Origin: Heyndrickxia sporothermodurans
GTDB taxonomy: Bacteria > Bacillota > Bacilli > Bacillales > Bacillaceae_C
Direction: 5' to 3'
Assembly (NCBI GenBank): GCA_018333075.1
Contig: BORH01000006.1
Coordinates: 124,001-188,000 of the forward strand
DNA length: 64,000 nucleotides
Under the pieces are notes generated by a model. That model had not been told where the DNA came from and ran no database searches. It saw nothing but the letters and a program-made list of their open reading frames with translations. The position numbers and the translations under genes are program-made. Below are positions 8,309 to 16,909 of the stretch, piece after piece (the first letter of the stretch is position 1; every line of letters starts with the position of its first letter).

Positions 8309-9349
8309 ATGGAAGCAGAAAAAATAAAAGTTCATGAACCTATGGAACCACAGCGAAAGAACTCCTCCCTTCAATGGATTGGTGGAATTGCTTTTACCTT
8401 TTTCATTGCCCTACTAGGTTATTTTTTAGCTATGGTTCCAGGTTTTGATCATGTTGGTCAGCTTGCATCTGCCATTGTTATTGCAGTAGTATATCGGCAA
8501 ATATTAGGATATCCAGAAATTATTCGTTCTGGAATTGGATTTTCATCAAAAAGATTACTACGCTTTGCTATTATTTTGTACGGTTTAAAGCTAAATATTG
8601 ATACGGTTTTACATGATGGAATAGGTCTACTTATACGTGATGCGGGAGTCATTACTTTTGCTATTCTCCTAACCATTTGGCTAGCAAGGGTTTTTAAAGC
8701 GGACAAAAATATTTCTCTACTACTTGGAGTTGGAACAGGGGTATGTGGTGCTGCTGCTATCGCTGCCATTGCACCAATTGTTAAATCAAAGGATGAAGAT
8801 ACAGCTATCGGTGTAGGTATCATTGCCTTAGTTGGAACGATTTTCTCTATTATTTACACTATTTTGCGTCCAATACTACCTTTGTCTGCAGTCGATTATG
8901 GTATTTGGTCAGGAATTAGTTTACATGAAATCGCCCATGTTGCCTTAGCTGCTGCTCCAGGTGGAGAAGATGCACTAGCCATTGGCTTATTAGCTAAACT
9001 AGGTCGTGTATTTCTTCTTGTCCCACTTTGCTTTATATTTATGTACTTGATGAAAAGAAAAAGTCACGGCAAGGATACTGCAGAGAATAAGATTGAATTT
9101 CCATGGTTTTTAATTGGATTTATCTTAATGAGCTTATTTGGCAGTTATGTGCTTGGAAGTAAAATTCCTGTTACTGCAGGCTTTACTACTGGTGTTTCAA
9201 ATTTAACTACTTGGTGTTTAACCGCAGCAATGGTTGGTCTCGGCTTGAATGTTAGTCTTAAAGACCTTCGAACAAAAGCTTTGCGTCCATTAATTGCAAT
9301 GCTTATTACATCGATTTGTTTAAGCGTTCTTGCCTATTTTATTGTGTAA
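8309..9349 (+). CDS. YeiH-family integral membrane protein (UPF0324, putative anion/sulfate exporter)
   Basis: A 346-residue protein of about ten membrane helices with the family signatures GVGTGVCGAAAIAAIAP and the conserved SLHEIAHVALAA. YeiH proteins are annotated as putative sulfate exporters, though transport has little direct proof. GGGGGTG precedes the ATG. It is divergent from a CysL/YeiE-like regulator and followed by a short 21-bp-periodic repeat and a terminator. Confidence 0.9.
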   Translation: MEAEKIKVHEPMEPQRKNSSLQWIGGIAFTFFIALLGYFLAMVPGFDHVGQLASAIVIAVVYRQILGYPEIIRSGIGFSSKRLLRFAIILYGLKLNIDTVLHDGIGLLIRDAGVITFAILLTIWLARVFKADKNISLLLGVGTGVCGAAAIAAIAPIVKSKDEDTAIGVGIIALVGTIFSIIYTILRPILPLSAVDYGIWSGISLHEIAHVALAAAPGGEDALAIGLLAKLGRVFLLVPLCFIFMYLMKRKSHGKDTAENKIEFPWFLIGFILMSLFGSYVLGSKIPVTAGFTTGVSNLTTWCLTAAMVGLGLNVSLKDLRTKALRPLIAMLITSICLSVLAYFIV

Positions 9350-9357
9350 AATTATTT

Positions 9358-9406
9358 CGGTCAAAATAAGAAAAATATCGGTCAAATAAATAAGGATTTC
9401 GGTCAA
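9358..9406. repeat. Three CGGTCAA motifs spaced exactly 21 bp
   Basis: CGGTCAA begins at 9358, 9379 and 9400, directly after the yeiH stop. The spacers are AT-rich and vary. The 21-bp spacing, two helical turns, recurs in the larger array at 54570-54955. Confidence 0.7.
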
Positions 9407-9468
9407 TTCTAGCTTTTTATCAGCCATTTCGGAGAATATCATGTCTGTTTTTATCAGAAAGTAAGAAA

Positions 9469-9503
9469 CAAAAAGCGTTTGGTTCAATCCATTCGCTTTT
9501 TTT
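9469..9503 (+). terminator. Terminator downstream of the YeiH gene
   Basis: AAAAAGCG and CGCTTTTTT close a hairpin with an inner TGG/CCA pair, followed by a T-run on the plus strand. Confidence 0.75.
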
Positions 9504-9550
9504 AATATTCTCTTCACAACGTTAAAAATTTGTGCTAAAATAAAATTAAA

Positions 9551-9567
9551 TGAATGACAGTCATTCA
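9551..9567. promoter_or_regulatory. TetR operator upstream of yvdT
   Basis: TGAATGACAGTCATTCA is a perfect 8-bp inverted repeat around one base, placed just before the regulator's start. The same motif recurs before yvdS. Confidence 0.8.
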
Positions 9568-9585
9568 CAAAAGGATGATGATTTT

Positions 9586-10170
9586 ATGGGAAAAAAATCG
9601 GAAGAAAAGTACGATAAAATATTGCATGCTTCAATTAAGGTGTTTTCCGAAAAAGGATATCAAAACACCTCCATTACAGATATTGTAAAGAATGCCGGCA
9701 TAGCTCAAGGAACTTTTTATCTTTACTTTCCTTCAAAGAGTGCTCTAATTCCTGCTATTGCTGATCATTTACTAACTATTACTTTCGAAAAAATAAAGGA
9801 AAGAGTTTCTGAACAAGATTCTTTTTGGAATATTTTAAAGCAGATTATAAGTATTACCTTCGAAAGCAATGAAACCTATAAGGATATTGTAGTTCTATGT
9901 TATTCTGGATTAGCCATTGAGCATTCAATGGAAAAATGGGAAATGATTTATCAGCCATATTATCAATGGTTTGAGGATCGTATTACTCAAGCAATACTAA
10001 AGAAAGAAATTATCCAAGCGATAGATGTAAAATTAACAACCAAAATGATCATTAACCTTATAGAAAATACAGCTGAAAGATATTTTATCGGCAATGAAAA
10101 TGATGCATTAGAAGCAGAATATCAGGAAGAGATTTTCAATTTCGTCAAAAGATCATTATCAACCATCTAA
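9586..10170 (+). CDS. yvdT: TetR/AcrR-family regulator of the SMR pair
   Basis: A TetR repressor of 194 residues. The helix-turn-helix spans SITDIVKNAGIAQGTFYLYF near residues 30-49, followed by an all-helical ligand domain. The ATG at 9586 is preferred because AAAGGATGATG precedes it; the upstream ATG at 9550 overlaps the operator. Gene order (TetR then two SMR proteins) matches B. subtilis yvdT-yvdS-yvdR. It likely represses itself and the pump through the two TGAATGA palindromes. Confidence 0.88.
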   Translation: MGKKSEEKYDKILHASIKVFSEKGYQNTSITDIVKNAGIAQGTFYLYFPSKSALIPAIADHLLTITFEKIKERVSEQDSFWNILKQIISITFESNETYKDIVVLCYSGLAIEHSMEKWEMIYQPYYQWFEDRITQAILKKEIIQAIDVKLTTKMIINLIENTAERYFIGNENDALEAEYQEEIFNFVKRSLSTI

Positions 10171-10200
10171 AAAATATTGGCTCATGTCCAATATTTTTTA
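10169..10200 (+). terminator. Terminator downstream of yvdT
   Basis: AAAAATATTGG pairs with CCAATATTTTT across CTCATGT, ending in a T-run. It separates regulator and pump transcripts. Confidence 0.8.
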
Positions 10201-10297
10201 GACCGTTCCTGTTTTCACAAATATGGGAACGTTAGAAACATACAGCTAATCAAAAAATACAAATAAAAACGGAAAGTTAATTTTTTTATAACTTAAA

Positions 10298-10318
10298 AAT
10301 GAATGATAGTCATTCATT
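10298..10318. promoter_or_regulatory. TetR operator upstream of yvdS
   Basis: AATGAATGA and TCATTCATT flank a TAG centre; 9-bp arms share TGAATGA/TCATTCA with the site at 9551. It lies just before the yvdS ribosome binding site. Confidence 0.8.
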
Positions 10319-10335
10319 ATAGGAGAGGGATTATT

Positions 10336-10665
10336 ATGGCATGGTTTTTATTATTATTAGCTGGTAGCTTAGAAGTCGTTTGGGCTACTATGCTTAAACA
10401 CGCGGACAGTTTATTAGATTGGCTAATTACACTTTTCTTTATTGCTGTCAGCTTTCTCTTGTTAATTCGTTCCTATAAAACGATTCCTGTTGCCGCAGCA
10501 TATACAGTATTCGTTGGAATTGGAACAACAGCCACTTATTTTGTCGGTATCTTACTGGGTGATCCATTTTCATTCATTCAGCTACTGTTTTTAGCCTTAT
10601 TAGTAACCGGAATCATTGGAATGAAAGTATTTACTAATACAGACAAAGAAAGGAGTCATCAATAA
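10336..10665 (+). CDS. yvdS: Small multidrug resistance (SMR) subunit YvdS
   Basis: A 109-residue protein of four membrane helices. It has the SMR hallmark Glu in helix 1 (GSLEVVWATMLKHAD) and the conserved AAYTVFVGIGT loop of helix 3, and is very similar to B. subtilis YvdS. It should pair with YvdR as a heteromeric proton-coupled exporter of lipophilic cations. The ATG at 10336 follows AGGAGAGGG; the in-frame ATG at 10303 lies inside the operator and is rejected. Its stop overlaps the next start (TAATG). Confidence 0.93.
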   Translation: MAWFLLLLAGSLEVVWATMLKHADSLLDWLITLFFIAVSFLLLIRSYKTIPVAAAYTVFVGIGTTATYFVGILLGDPFSFIQLLFLALLVTGIIGMKVFTNTDKERSHQ

Positions 10666-10979
10666 TGGTTTGGGGATTATTATTAATCGCAGGAATTGAA
10701 GAAGTTATTGCTACGATCTCAATGAAATATTTAGATGGATGGAAAAAAAAGTGGCCAATTTTTATTTTAGTTGTTGGCTTTGGCCTTTCATTTTATTGTC
10801 TCTCTGCCGCCATGCAAACCATACCCGCAGGAATCGCCTATGCCGTCTGGACAGGAATCGGAACAATCGGAATCACACTAGCCGACCTCTTCTGGTTCAA
10901 AGAAAAAATCAACAAATTCCAAGCCTTCTCCCTTCTGTTCATCCTTATCGGCGTCATCGGCATGAGCCTCACATCATAA
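10665..10979 (+). CDS. yvdR: SMR subunit YvdR
   Basis: A 104-residue four-helix SMR protein, closest to B. subtilis YvdR. Helix 1 carries the Glu pair in AGIEEVIATISMKY and helix 3 AYAVWTGIGTIG. It overlaps the yvdS stop by one base, consistent with translational coupling and heterodimer formation. The second half of the gene (from about 10800) uses many C-ending codons (GCC, ATC, CTC), unlike the A/T-ending codons of the first half and of yvdS, which suggests a recombined segment. Confidence 0.93.
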   Translation: MVWGLLLIAGIEEVIATISMKYLDGWKKKWPIFILVVGFGLSFYCLSAAMQTIPAGIAYAVWTGIGTIGITLADLFWFKEKINKFQAFSLLFILIGVIGMSLTS

Positions 10980-10992
10980 GGTGTCAGGCACC
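10980..10992. repeat. GGTGTCAGGCACC palindromic element
   Basis: Immediately after the yvdR stop. GGTG and CACC pair around TCAGG. The motif family recurs in variant form at 12634 and resembles a short palindrome I recall from many Bacillus intergenic regions. Confidence 0.5.
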
Positions 10993-11052
10993 ACAAAAAG
11001 ACATTCCGACTTTTTTTCCACCCCATGTGGACAGATTGTTAAAGGTAACTGA

Positions 11053-11084
11053 AAAAAGCTCAGGAGATTTCTCCTGAGCTTTTT
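11053..11084. terminator. Bidirectional terminator between yvdR and an acetyltransferase
   Basis: AAAAAGCTCAGGAGA pairs perfectly with TCTCCTGAGCTTTTT, with T-runs on both strands. It overlaps the stop codon of the minus-strand acetyltransferase gene. Confidence 0.9.
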
Positions 11085-11622
11085 ATTCGCTACACCATTT
11101 CAGAAAGTCCTCTTTTTTTATTAAGTGAAGTATACATGGTGATTTAGTTTGTTGTTCTATTTTATGATGCTCTTCAGGAAAGTCGGATTCTACGTTCAGT
11201 CTGATATATGGTAATTTTTCTTGTGCCTTTAATGAGCGTTTATTTTCTTTTTTCGCTCCCGCAAAGACATATTGCAGGTTTAGCACCTGAAAGGCCGTTT
11301 TTAGTATTTCTTTTTTTGCCCATTGATTATATCCTTTTCCCCAATATTCGTGCCCAATCCATGTACCGATATGACAGCTTTTTCTACCTAAATCAATATC
11401 TTTTAATGTAATGACACCAATTAAACCTTCATAATTATCATATATAACTCTCGAATAACTTCTTCCCGCTTCCTCTTCCTTACGAACAAAGCCAATAAAA
11501 TTTATCGTATCCTGCACATCAGAGATCTTTAATCCTAGAGCATTGCTCACTTCTGGTGTAGAAGACAATTCAAACATTCTTTCAGCATATTTCACGTCAT
11601 GTGGCACAAGTTTTGCTTCCAT
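11083..11622 (-). CDS. GNAT N-acetyltransferase (RimJ/RimL-like)
   Basis: A 179-residue GNAT protein with the acetyl-CoA loop region HIGTWIGHEYWGKGYNQWAKKEIL and the following VFAGAKKENKRSLKAQEKLPY motif of the acetyltransf_3 group. The start at 11622 is favoured because AAGGAGG lies 7 bases before it; the ATG at 11628 is only one base away. It is convergent with yvdR and shares the terminator. The substrate is unknown. Confidence 0.83.
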   Translation of the reverse strand: MEAKLVPHDVKYAERMFELSSTPEVSNALGLKISDVQDTINFIGFVRKEEEAGRSYSRVIYDNYEGLIGVITLKDIDLGRKSCHIGTWIGHEYWGKGYNQWAKKEILKTAFQVLNLQYVFAGAKKENKRSLKAQEKLPYIRLNVESDFPEEHHKIEQQTKSPCILHLIKKEDFLKWCSE

Positions 11623-11860
11623 CCTCATTCCTCCTTATTCAGTTAATTAAATTTTCTAGACATTTGCCTTATAAAATTTCTTTTTATATTAATTATGCAG
11701 GAAAAAAGTGAAATTTGTGGAAATACATTAATTACAGTAAAAAAATATAAGGTAGACGGGTGATACAAAATGAAATCTTTAGAGCATGAAATATAAAAAC
11801 GCATAAGAGGACCTCCTTCATCCCTATGTTTTAATAAATTATCATGAGGAGGAGATCAAT

Positions 11861-12625
11861 ATGTTAAATGAGAAACTATTTTTGAATTATATAAATGATT
11901 TTCATCAACCCTTTTCTGGCTGGGATTTTTCCTATCTTTCGGACACTGGCCGTATGCAGAATGAAATATTATCCTGGTCATACGGGAGTATAGCCATACA
12001 ATTAGTACAAGACTCTCAAGCGATGCTTGACATGGGAACTGGCGGAGGAGAGTTTTTATCAAAATTGAGACCATACCCTCCGACTGTATTTGCAACAGAG
12101 GCTTACCAGCCAAATGTGCCAATAGCCAAAAAAAGACTTGAGCCCCTAGGTGTAAAGGTCGTGCAGATACATGAAGATGAAAATCTCCCTTTTGAGAATG
12201 ATCGTTTTGACCTGATTCTGAATCGCCATGAATCCTACTCACCAAAAGAAATAAAAAGAATACTTTCGGATCAGGGGATCTTTCTAACACAACAGGTCGG
12301 CGGTAATGATTGCTATGAAATGAATGAAAAATTTGGGGTTCCTTTAAACAATGAATTCTCTCATTGGAATTTGAAATTTGCTATAGAGGAACTAGAGGAA
12401 CATCAATTCAAAATCATTGATAGTAGAGAAGAATTCCCTATCCAACGATTTTATGATATCGGTGCATTGGTCTACTATTTAAAAGCTATTCCATGGCAAA
12501 TACCAGATTTTCAGATTGAAAAATATGTAGAAACACTCTATGATATTCATCATATTATCCAAACAAAGGGTTATTTCGATGTACATCAGAGTCGTTTTTT
12601 GATTACAGCTATAAATTTAAAATAA
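11861..12625 (+). CDS. Class I SAM-dependent methyltransferase
   Basis: The 254-residue protein contains motif I MLDMGTGGGEFL (about residues 53-64), an acidic loop ATEAYQPNV and the post-I segment DLILNRHESYSP, in the style of uncharacterised Bacillus methyltransferases. A strong GAGGAGGAG site precedes the ATG. It stands alone on the plus strand with its own terminator. The substrate cannot be deduced. Confidence 0.85.
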   Translation: MLNEKLFLNYINDFHQPFSGWDFSYLSDTGRMQNEILSWSYGSIAIQLVQDSQAMLDMGTGGGEFLSKLRPYPPTVFATEAYQPNVPIAKKRLEPLGVKVVQIHEDENLPFENDRFDLILNRHESYSPKEIKRILSDQGIFLTQQVGGNDCYEMNEKFGVPLNNEFSHWNLKFAIEELEEHQFKIIDSREEFPIQRFYDIGALVYYLKAIPWQIPDFQIEKYVETLYDIHHIIQTKGYFDVHQSRFLITAINLK

Positions 12626-12630
12626 TTCAA

Positions 12631-12664
12631 AGGGTGTCAGGTATAGTACCTGGCACTTTTTCAT
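12631..12664 (+). terminator. Terminator built from a GTGTCAGG...CCTGGCAC element
   Basis: GTGTCAGGTA pairs with TACCTGGCAC around TAG and is followed by a T-run. It is a stretched variant of the GGTGTCAGGCACC palindrome at 10980. Confidence 0.7.
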
Positions 12665-12755
12665 TTTTAAAACCTTTTAACACTACTACTCCTACGAATA
12701 ATTTTTTGATTAGAATCCATACTAAACATAGTTAGCAATTCTTGGAGTGAATAAA

Positions 12756-13613
12756 ATGAACTTCAATACCTACTGGTATTTTGGTCTCCTAATAGTAAGT
12801 CTCCTTTTACTAGGATTTACTTATATAAAAAAAAGAAGTACGCAAATATTTTATTTGTATTTAACTATGATTGGATACGGTTATATTATTGAAACAACCA
12901 TCTTTAATTTTTTGGGAAGCTATAATTACTATCCACACATAGTTAAATATCCTTCCTTCTATGATAATAATCTCGGAGCTTTCTTCTCAAATGCATTTGC
13001 ATTGCCTGCAGCTGCTACATTCATAGCGGCTTTTCAGTTGAAATGGGGTTGGATGTTTTTATTTTCTGGAATATTTGTTGGAATTGAATGGTTATTTATA
13101 AAGATAAACATATACTCGCATAATTGGTGGAAACTGCTATACACAGGCTTAGGTATCCCCTTTTATTTTGCAATGGGAAAGCTATTTTACAAACGAATTC
13201 AGTTCCCAGTTAAAGGGTTTATTCAATATCTAATACATTTTTTAATTGTCAGCGGTATTTATGGCAGTGCTCATATTCTACCAATTATTTTTTTAAAAAA
13301 TAGAGTTTACCAACCAGGATGGTTTGTTGACCAAGGCCGCGACTCCATTGCATTTGCGGCAATTTTTTATTTATGTGCAAGCCTCCTGTTTTGTCTGATT
13401 GTAAATATTCATTGGAAAACGAAGTGGACAAAATATATTTTAACCACTTTCATTATGTTAATCGCTACTCTAATTCTTATGCAAGTTGGATTATTGTACA
13501 GCCTTGTTTGGTGGGATACTGTTTACTCCATCGGATTATCCTTACTAATGATCAAGATTGCCCAAGCACTAAAAGGCAAAATTCTTTACCAAAACAAAAG
13601 CTTCAAAGAATAA
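12756..13613 (+). CDS. Polytopic membrane protein of unknown function
   Basis: The 285-residue protein has about eight hydrophobic helices, short charged loops and many aromatic residues, with no motif I recognise. TTGGAG lies 7 bases upstream of the ATG at 12756; a GTG at 12747 overlaps that site and is less likely. It has Bacillus-like codon use, no operon partner, and ends inside a hairpin shared with the convergent kynureninase gene. Confidence 0.75.
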   Translation: MNFNTYWYFGLLIVSLLLLGFTYIKKRSTQIFYLYLTMIGYGYIIETTIFNFLGSYNYYPHIVKYPSFYDNNLGAFFSNAFALPAAATFIAAFQLKWGWMFLFSGIFVGIEWLFIKINIYSHNWWKLLYTGLGIPFYFAMGKLFYKRIQFPVKGFIQYLIHFLIVSGIYGSAHILPIIFLKNRVYQPGWFVDQGRDSIAFAAIFYLCASLLFCLIVNIHWKTKWTKYILTTFIMLIATLILMQVGLLYSLVWWDTVYSIGLSLLMIKIAQALKGKILYQNKSFKE

Positions 13614-13640
13614 ACAGTGACTATACTCAGTCACTGTTTA
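13611..13640. terminator. Hairpin between convergent genes
   Basis: TAAACAGTGACT pairs with AGTCACTGTTTA across 6 bases. It begins in the membrane protein stop codon and lies next to the kynureninase stop. The T-runs are weak. Confidence 0.65.
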
Positions 13641-13646
13641 TACCCA

Positions 13647-14927
13647 TTAAACAACTAGTGTACGCTCACTTCCGAAATTTTCGTATTCTTTATTAACCAC
13701 TATTTCCTCTAATATATGAACTAATTTATACACATCTTCATATGATACATATAATGCGACAGGTGCTAACCTGATAACATTAGGTTCTCGAAAATCTGGA
13801 ATTACTTTATGCTGTTTCAGTGCTTTACAAATACGATATGCCTCTTCATGCTCTAAGCACACATGACCTCCACGCTTACGATCTTCACGTGGATTCCCGA
13901 TACTATATCCATATTTTATTAACTTCTCTTCAATCAGATACATTAAATAAGCAGTAATGTCTAATGATTTTTCACGAATACTTTCCATTCCTGCCTCAAG
14001 ATAAATATTCAATACACCTTCAAGTGGCGCCATCGAAAATAGTGGTTGTGTTCCTGTTTGCCAACCATGTGCATTTAATTCATGATCAAACTCATGACGA
14101 AGCTGAAACTGTGTTTCGTTTTTATTCCCATGCCAACCGGCTAAACCTGGCTCTTTCGTAAAATGCTTTTTGTTTATATAAAAACCACCAATAGCACCTG
14201 GACCTGCTGATAAATATTTATAATTACACCATACAGCAAAATCTGGATTAATCTTTTTAAAATCATGAGGTATAGCACCGATTGAATGGCATAAATCCCA
14301 TCCAATAATAATTCCTCTTTTATGAGCTTCATCTGTAATCCGCTCCATATCTAACAGTTGAGCACTTCTATATAGGACAGAAGGAAGTAAAATTAATGCT
14401 ACATCATCGGTCATCCCTTCAATTATTGCATCCTCAGAAATTAGGCGTCGATCCGGACTAGGAATAACTTTAACTGCATCCTTCGGGTCAAGACCTTTTA
14501 ATTTTACTTGACTGTCTACCGCATAACGATCGGTTGGAAAATTCAAATCATCTACTAAAATTTTATACCGATCTGGTGTTGGATGATAAAATGTGCTAAT
14601 CCCTTGATGAATATTAATTGTCGTATTTGTCATAACAGTTACTTCATCTGGTTCCGCGTTAATCAGTTTAGCCAGCTTTTCTCCTAAAACATTTTGATAC
14701 AAAAAATAGCGACTATCTTCTACATCCCAAATTCCAATTCCATGCTCTTCCCACATATCAACCACTTGATAAAGGGCTTTCTTGGCATCTTTTGAGCATA
14801 ACCCTAGTGAATTTCCGTCCATATATATTTCATTTTCCTTAATGCAAAATCGATCTCGTACATGATTTAATACATCCTCTTGATCTTTCTTTCTAGCAAA
14901 CTCTAAACCTGTTTTAAACACTCTCAT
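13647..14927 (-). CDS. kynU: Kynureninase
   Basis: The 426-residue PLP enzyme shows kynureninase features: MDGNSLGLCSKDA near the N-terminus, NLNFPTDRY-like DDLNFPTDRY, WDLCHSIGAIPHDF and the PLP lysine in WCNYKYLSAGPG. It cleaves kynurenine to anthranilate and alanine. The ATG at 14927 follows AAGGAGGAG; an in-frame ATG at 14987 lacks a site. It lies 79 bases after an amino acid permease on the same strand. The tryptophan dioxygenase and formamidase genes that usually accompany it are not present in this window. Confidence 0.95.
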   Translation of the reverse strand: MRVFKTGLEFARKKDQEDVLNHVRDRFCIKENEIYMDGNSLGLCSKDAKKALYQVVDMWEEHGIGIWDVEDSRYFLYQNVLGEKLAKLINAEPDEVTVMTNTTINIHQGISTFYHPTPDRYKILVDDLNFPTDRYAVDSQVKLKGLDPKDAVKVIPSPDRRLISEDAIIEGMTDDVALILLPSVLYRSAQLLDMERITDEAHKRGIIIGWDLCHSIGAIPHDFKKINPDFAVWCNYKYLSAGPGAIGGFYINKKHFTKEPGLAGWHGNKNETQFQLRHEFDHELNAHGWQTGTQPLFSMAPLEGVLNIYLEAGMESIREKSLDITAYLMYLIEEKLIKYGYSIGNPREDRKRGGHVCLEHEEAYRICKALKQHKVIPDFREPNVIRLAPVALYVSYEDVYKLVHILEEIVVNKEYENFGSERTLVV

Positions 14928-15006
14928 TTGCTGCTCCTCCTTGTTAATTGTAAAAATTATTGAATCTATACAAGCAAAAACGAACATCTATTAGTAAAAA
15001 ATCTAT

Positions 15007-16431
15007 TTACATCGAACGATCCTGACTACTTTTTTCATCTCGATTTAACCGTTTTTCATTTATTTTCTTCCAAATAAAGTAGACTGCAGTAATTAAAATT
15101 AGCCATGGAAACCCAAGTATTAACGTATCTTTAAACATTGGAGAAAACCAAGTAGATACAACAACGGCTAATAGCAATACTGCACCTAATATCGTTAAAT
15201 AAGGATAACCAATCATCCGTACAGGTAGCTTATGTCCACCTATTTTTGTCCATGTTTTTCTGAAGAATAAATGTGTAATGAAAATCATAAACCATGCAAA
15301 CATTGCACCGAAGCTTGATATTGATATCATTGCGACTAATGCTGTATCAGGAGATACAACCGAGTAAATTGTTGCTAACGCAATTCCAATCGCAGAGGTT
15401 GCCAATGCAAATGCAGGAACTTTCTTTTTATTAAGCTTTCCGAACATTTTAGGAGCATAGCCAGCCCTAGATAGAGAAAACATCATTCGAGTTGAGATAT
15501 ATAATTGGCTATTCATCGCAGATAGTGCAGCAATAAGAACAACAAAGTTCATAATTCCTGCTGCTCCAGGTATATGGATAATATCCATAACTTTTACAAA
15601 TGGACTCTCATCTCCCCCCGCCTTATTCCAAGGAACAATCATTAACATAAGTGAAAGAGTCAGTAAATAAAATAAGATTAAACGTACTACAGCGGATCTA
15701 AGTGCAATAGGGACTGCCTTTTCTGGCTCCTTCGCTTCACCGGCACTAACTGCTATCATTTCAATACTTAAGTAACTAAAGAGAGAAATAAAAATTCCAA
15801 TCCACATTCCCCAAAGACCATTCGGGAAAAATCCCCCCTGAATTGTATAATTTTGAGGACCAATACCCGAAGCATGATTGGAACCAACTATTACATAAAT
15901 TGCTAATATAATAAATCCGATAATTGCGATAATTTTAACGAGAGAAAACCAGTACTCAACAGCTCCAAATAAGTTTACGCTAGTAGCGTTCACATAAAGT
16001 AAAAGTCCTGAAAAAATCAGAATCCATACCACTCCTGGCACAGTCGGAAACCAATGCTTCATGTATATTGCCACTGCCGTAACTTCCGTTCCAACCGCAC
16101 ATACTAAGCTAAACCAATAGGAATATCGTACAGTAAAGCCTGCCCATGGATTTAAATATTTTTCTGCATAAGCACCAAATGATCCAGATGTAGGATGAGC
16201 AACGGTCATTTCTGCAAGACATCCCATTAGCAATAAAGCAATCAAAGCTCCTATTGCATAACTAATAATTACACTAGGACCTGCAGTACCAATTGCAAGA
16301 CCACTCCCCAAAAATAAACCTGTCCCAATAGCCCCACCAATTGCAATCATTGTAAGCTGTGATGTTGCTAGCCCCTTATTTAACCCTTTCTCCCTTTCGA
16401 TAATATCCTGGAAATGATCGTTTTCTTTCAT
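15007..16431 (-). CDS. Amino acid permease (APC superfamily)
   Basis: A 474-residue transporter with twelve predicted helices and the AAT-family opening LTMIAIGGAIGTGLFLGSG. GEAKEPEKAVPIA lies in the cytoplasmic loop after helix 6. It imports an amino acid by cation symport; the position ahead of kynU suggests tryptophan or kynurenine, which is inference. A cre-like site lies about 115 bases upstream, so the pair may be under carbon catabolite repression. Confidence 0.9.
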   Translation of the reverse strand: MKENDHFQDIIEREKGLNKGLATSQLTMIAIGGAIGTGLFLGSGLAIGTAGPSVIISYAIGALIALLLMGCLAEMTVAHPTSGSFGAYAEKYLNPWAGFTVRYSYWFSLVCAVGTEVTAVAIYMKHWFPTVPGVVWILIFSGLLLYVNATSVNLFGAVEYWFSLVKIIAIIGFIILAIYVIVGSNHASGIGPQNYTIQGGFFPNGLWGMWIGIFISLFSYLSIEMIAVSAGEAKEPEKAVPIALRSAVVRLILFYLLTLSLMLMIVPWNKAGGDESPFVKVMDIIHIPGAAGIMNFVVLIAALSAMNSQLYISTRMMFSLSRAGYAPKMFGKLNKKKVPAFALATSAIGIALATIYSVVSPDTALVAMISISSFGAMFAWFMIFITHLFFRKTWTKIGGHKLPVRMIGYPYLTILGAVLLLAVVVSTWFSPMFKDTLILGFPWLILITAVYFIWKKINEKRLNRDEKSSQDRSM

Positions 16432-16843
16432 AGGATATCCCCCTTAATTATTCGAATCTAGTATTCATGATTCTATTTCATTTCACGTGCTAGCTATTCT
16501 ATTCATCTATTAAACCTATTTTTTCACCCTCCTTACCGATGTTATTAAAGCGCTTTCTTTTTATTAATTACTGAATATTAAATATTATGTAATTTAATGA
16601 TTTGATTATAATATGAATCCGACATCATGTCTATAATAAATTTCGACACAATATCGAAATCATTTTATTTTGTATTAACACAATTATTATTGATTAAATA
16701 GGAACAATTTATTTTAAATTAATAAAAATCACTTAAAATAAACAAATAATTATGACTCTACATCGAATTCTAACAGCAACTTAAGATTTCTTCTTTTAGC
16801 AAGTATTTCAGTGAACTAATACCAATATGTTCAAATAAATTTA
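16432..16843. other. Upstream region of the permease-kynU unit
   Basis: About 410 very AT-rich bases with a cre-like site (16545-16558). No gene or other structure was recognised. Confidence 0.4.
16545..16558. promoter_or_regulatory. cre-like CcpA site upstream of the permease gene
   Basis: TTAAAGCGCTTTCT contains the perfect palindrome AAAGCGCTTT and matches the cre consensus except at the ends. Confidence 0.5.
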
Positions 16844-16869
16844 GCCAAGAACGATAGAATGTCTTGGCC
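16844..16869 (-). terminator. Possible terminator of the TetR gene
   Basis: GCCAAGA pairs with TCTTGGC over a loop of about 11 bases; the trailing minus-strand sequence TAAATTTATTTG is T-rich. Confidence 0.5.
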
Positions 16870-16909
16870 ACTACTTTTCTATAGTTTTTATAATAAAGCT
16901 ATACTATGA

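Noticed and set aside
10200-10335. Guanidine (ykkC-type) riboswitch ahead of the SMR genes
   Set aside because: No ykkC core is visible; a TetR operator explains the regulation.
10739-11077. 112-codon frame overlapping yvdR
   Set aside because: It is an out-of-frame shadow; yvdR matches the SMR family throughout.
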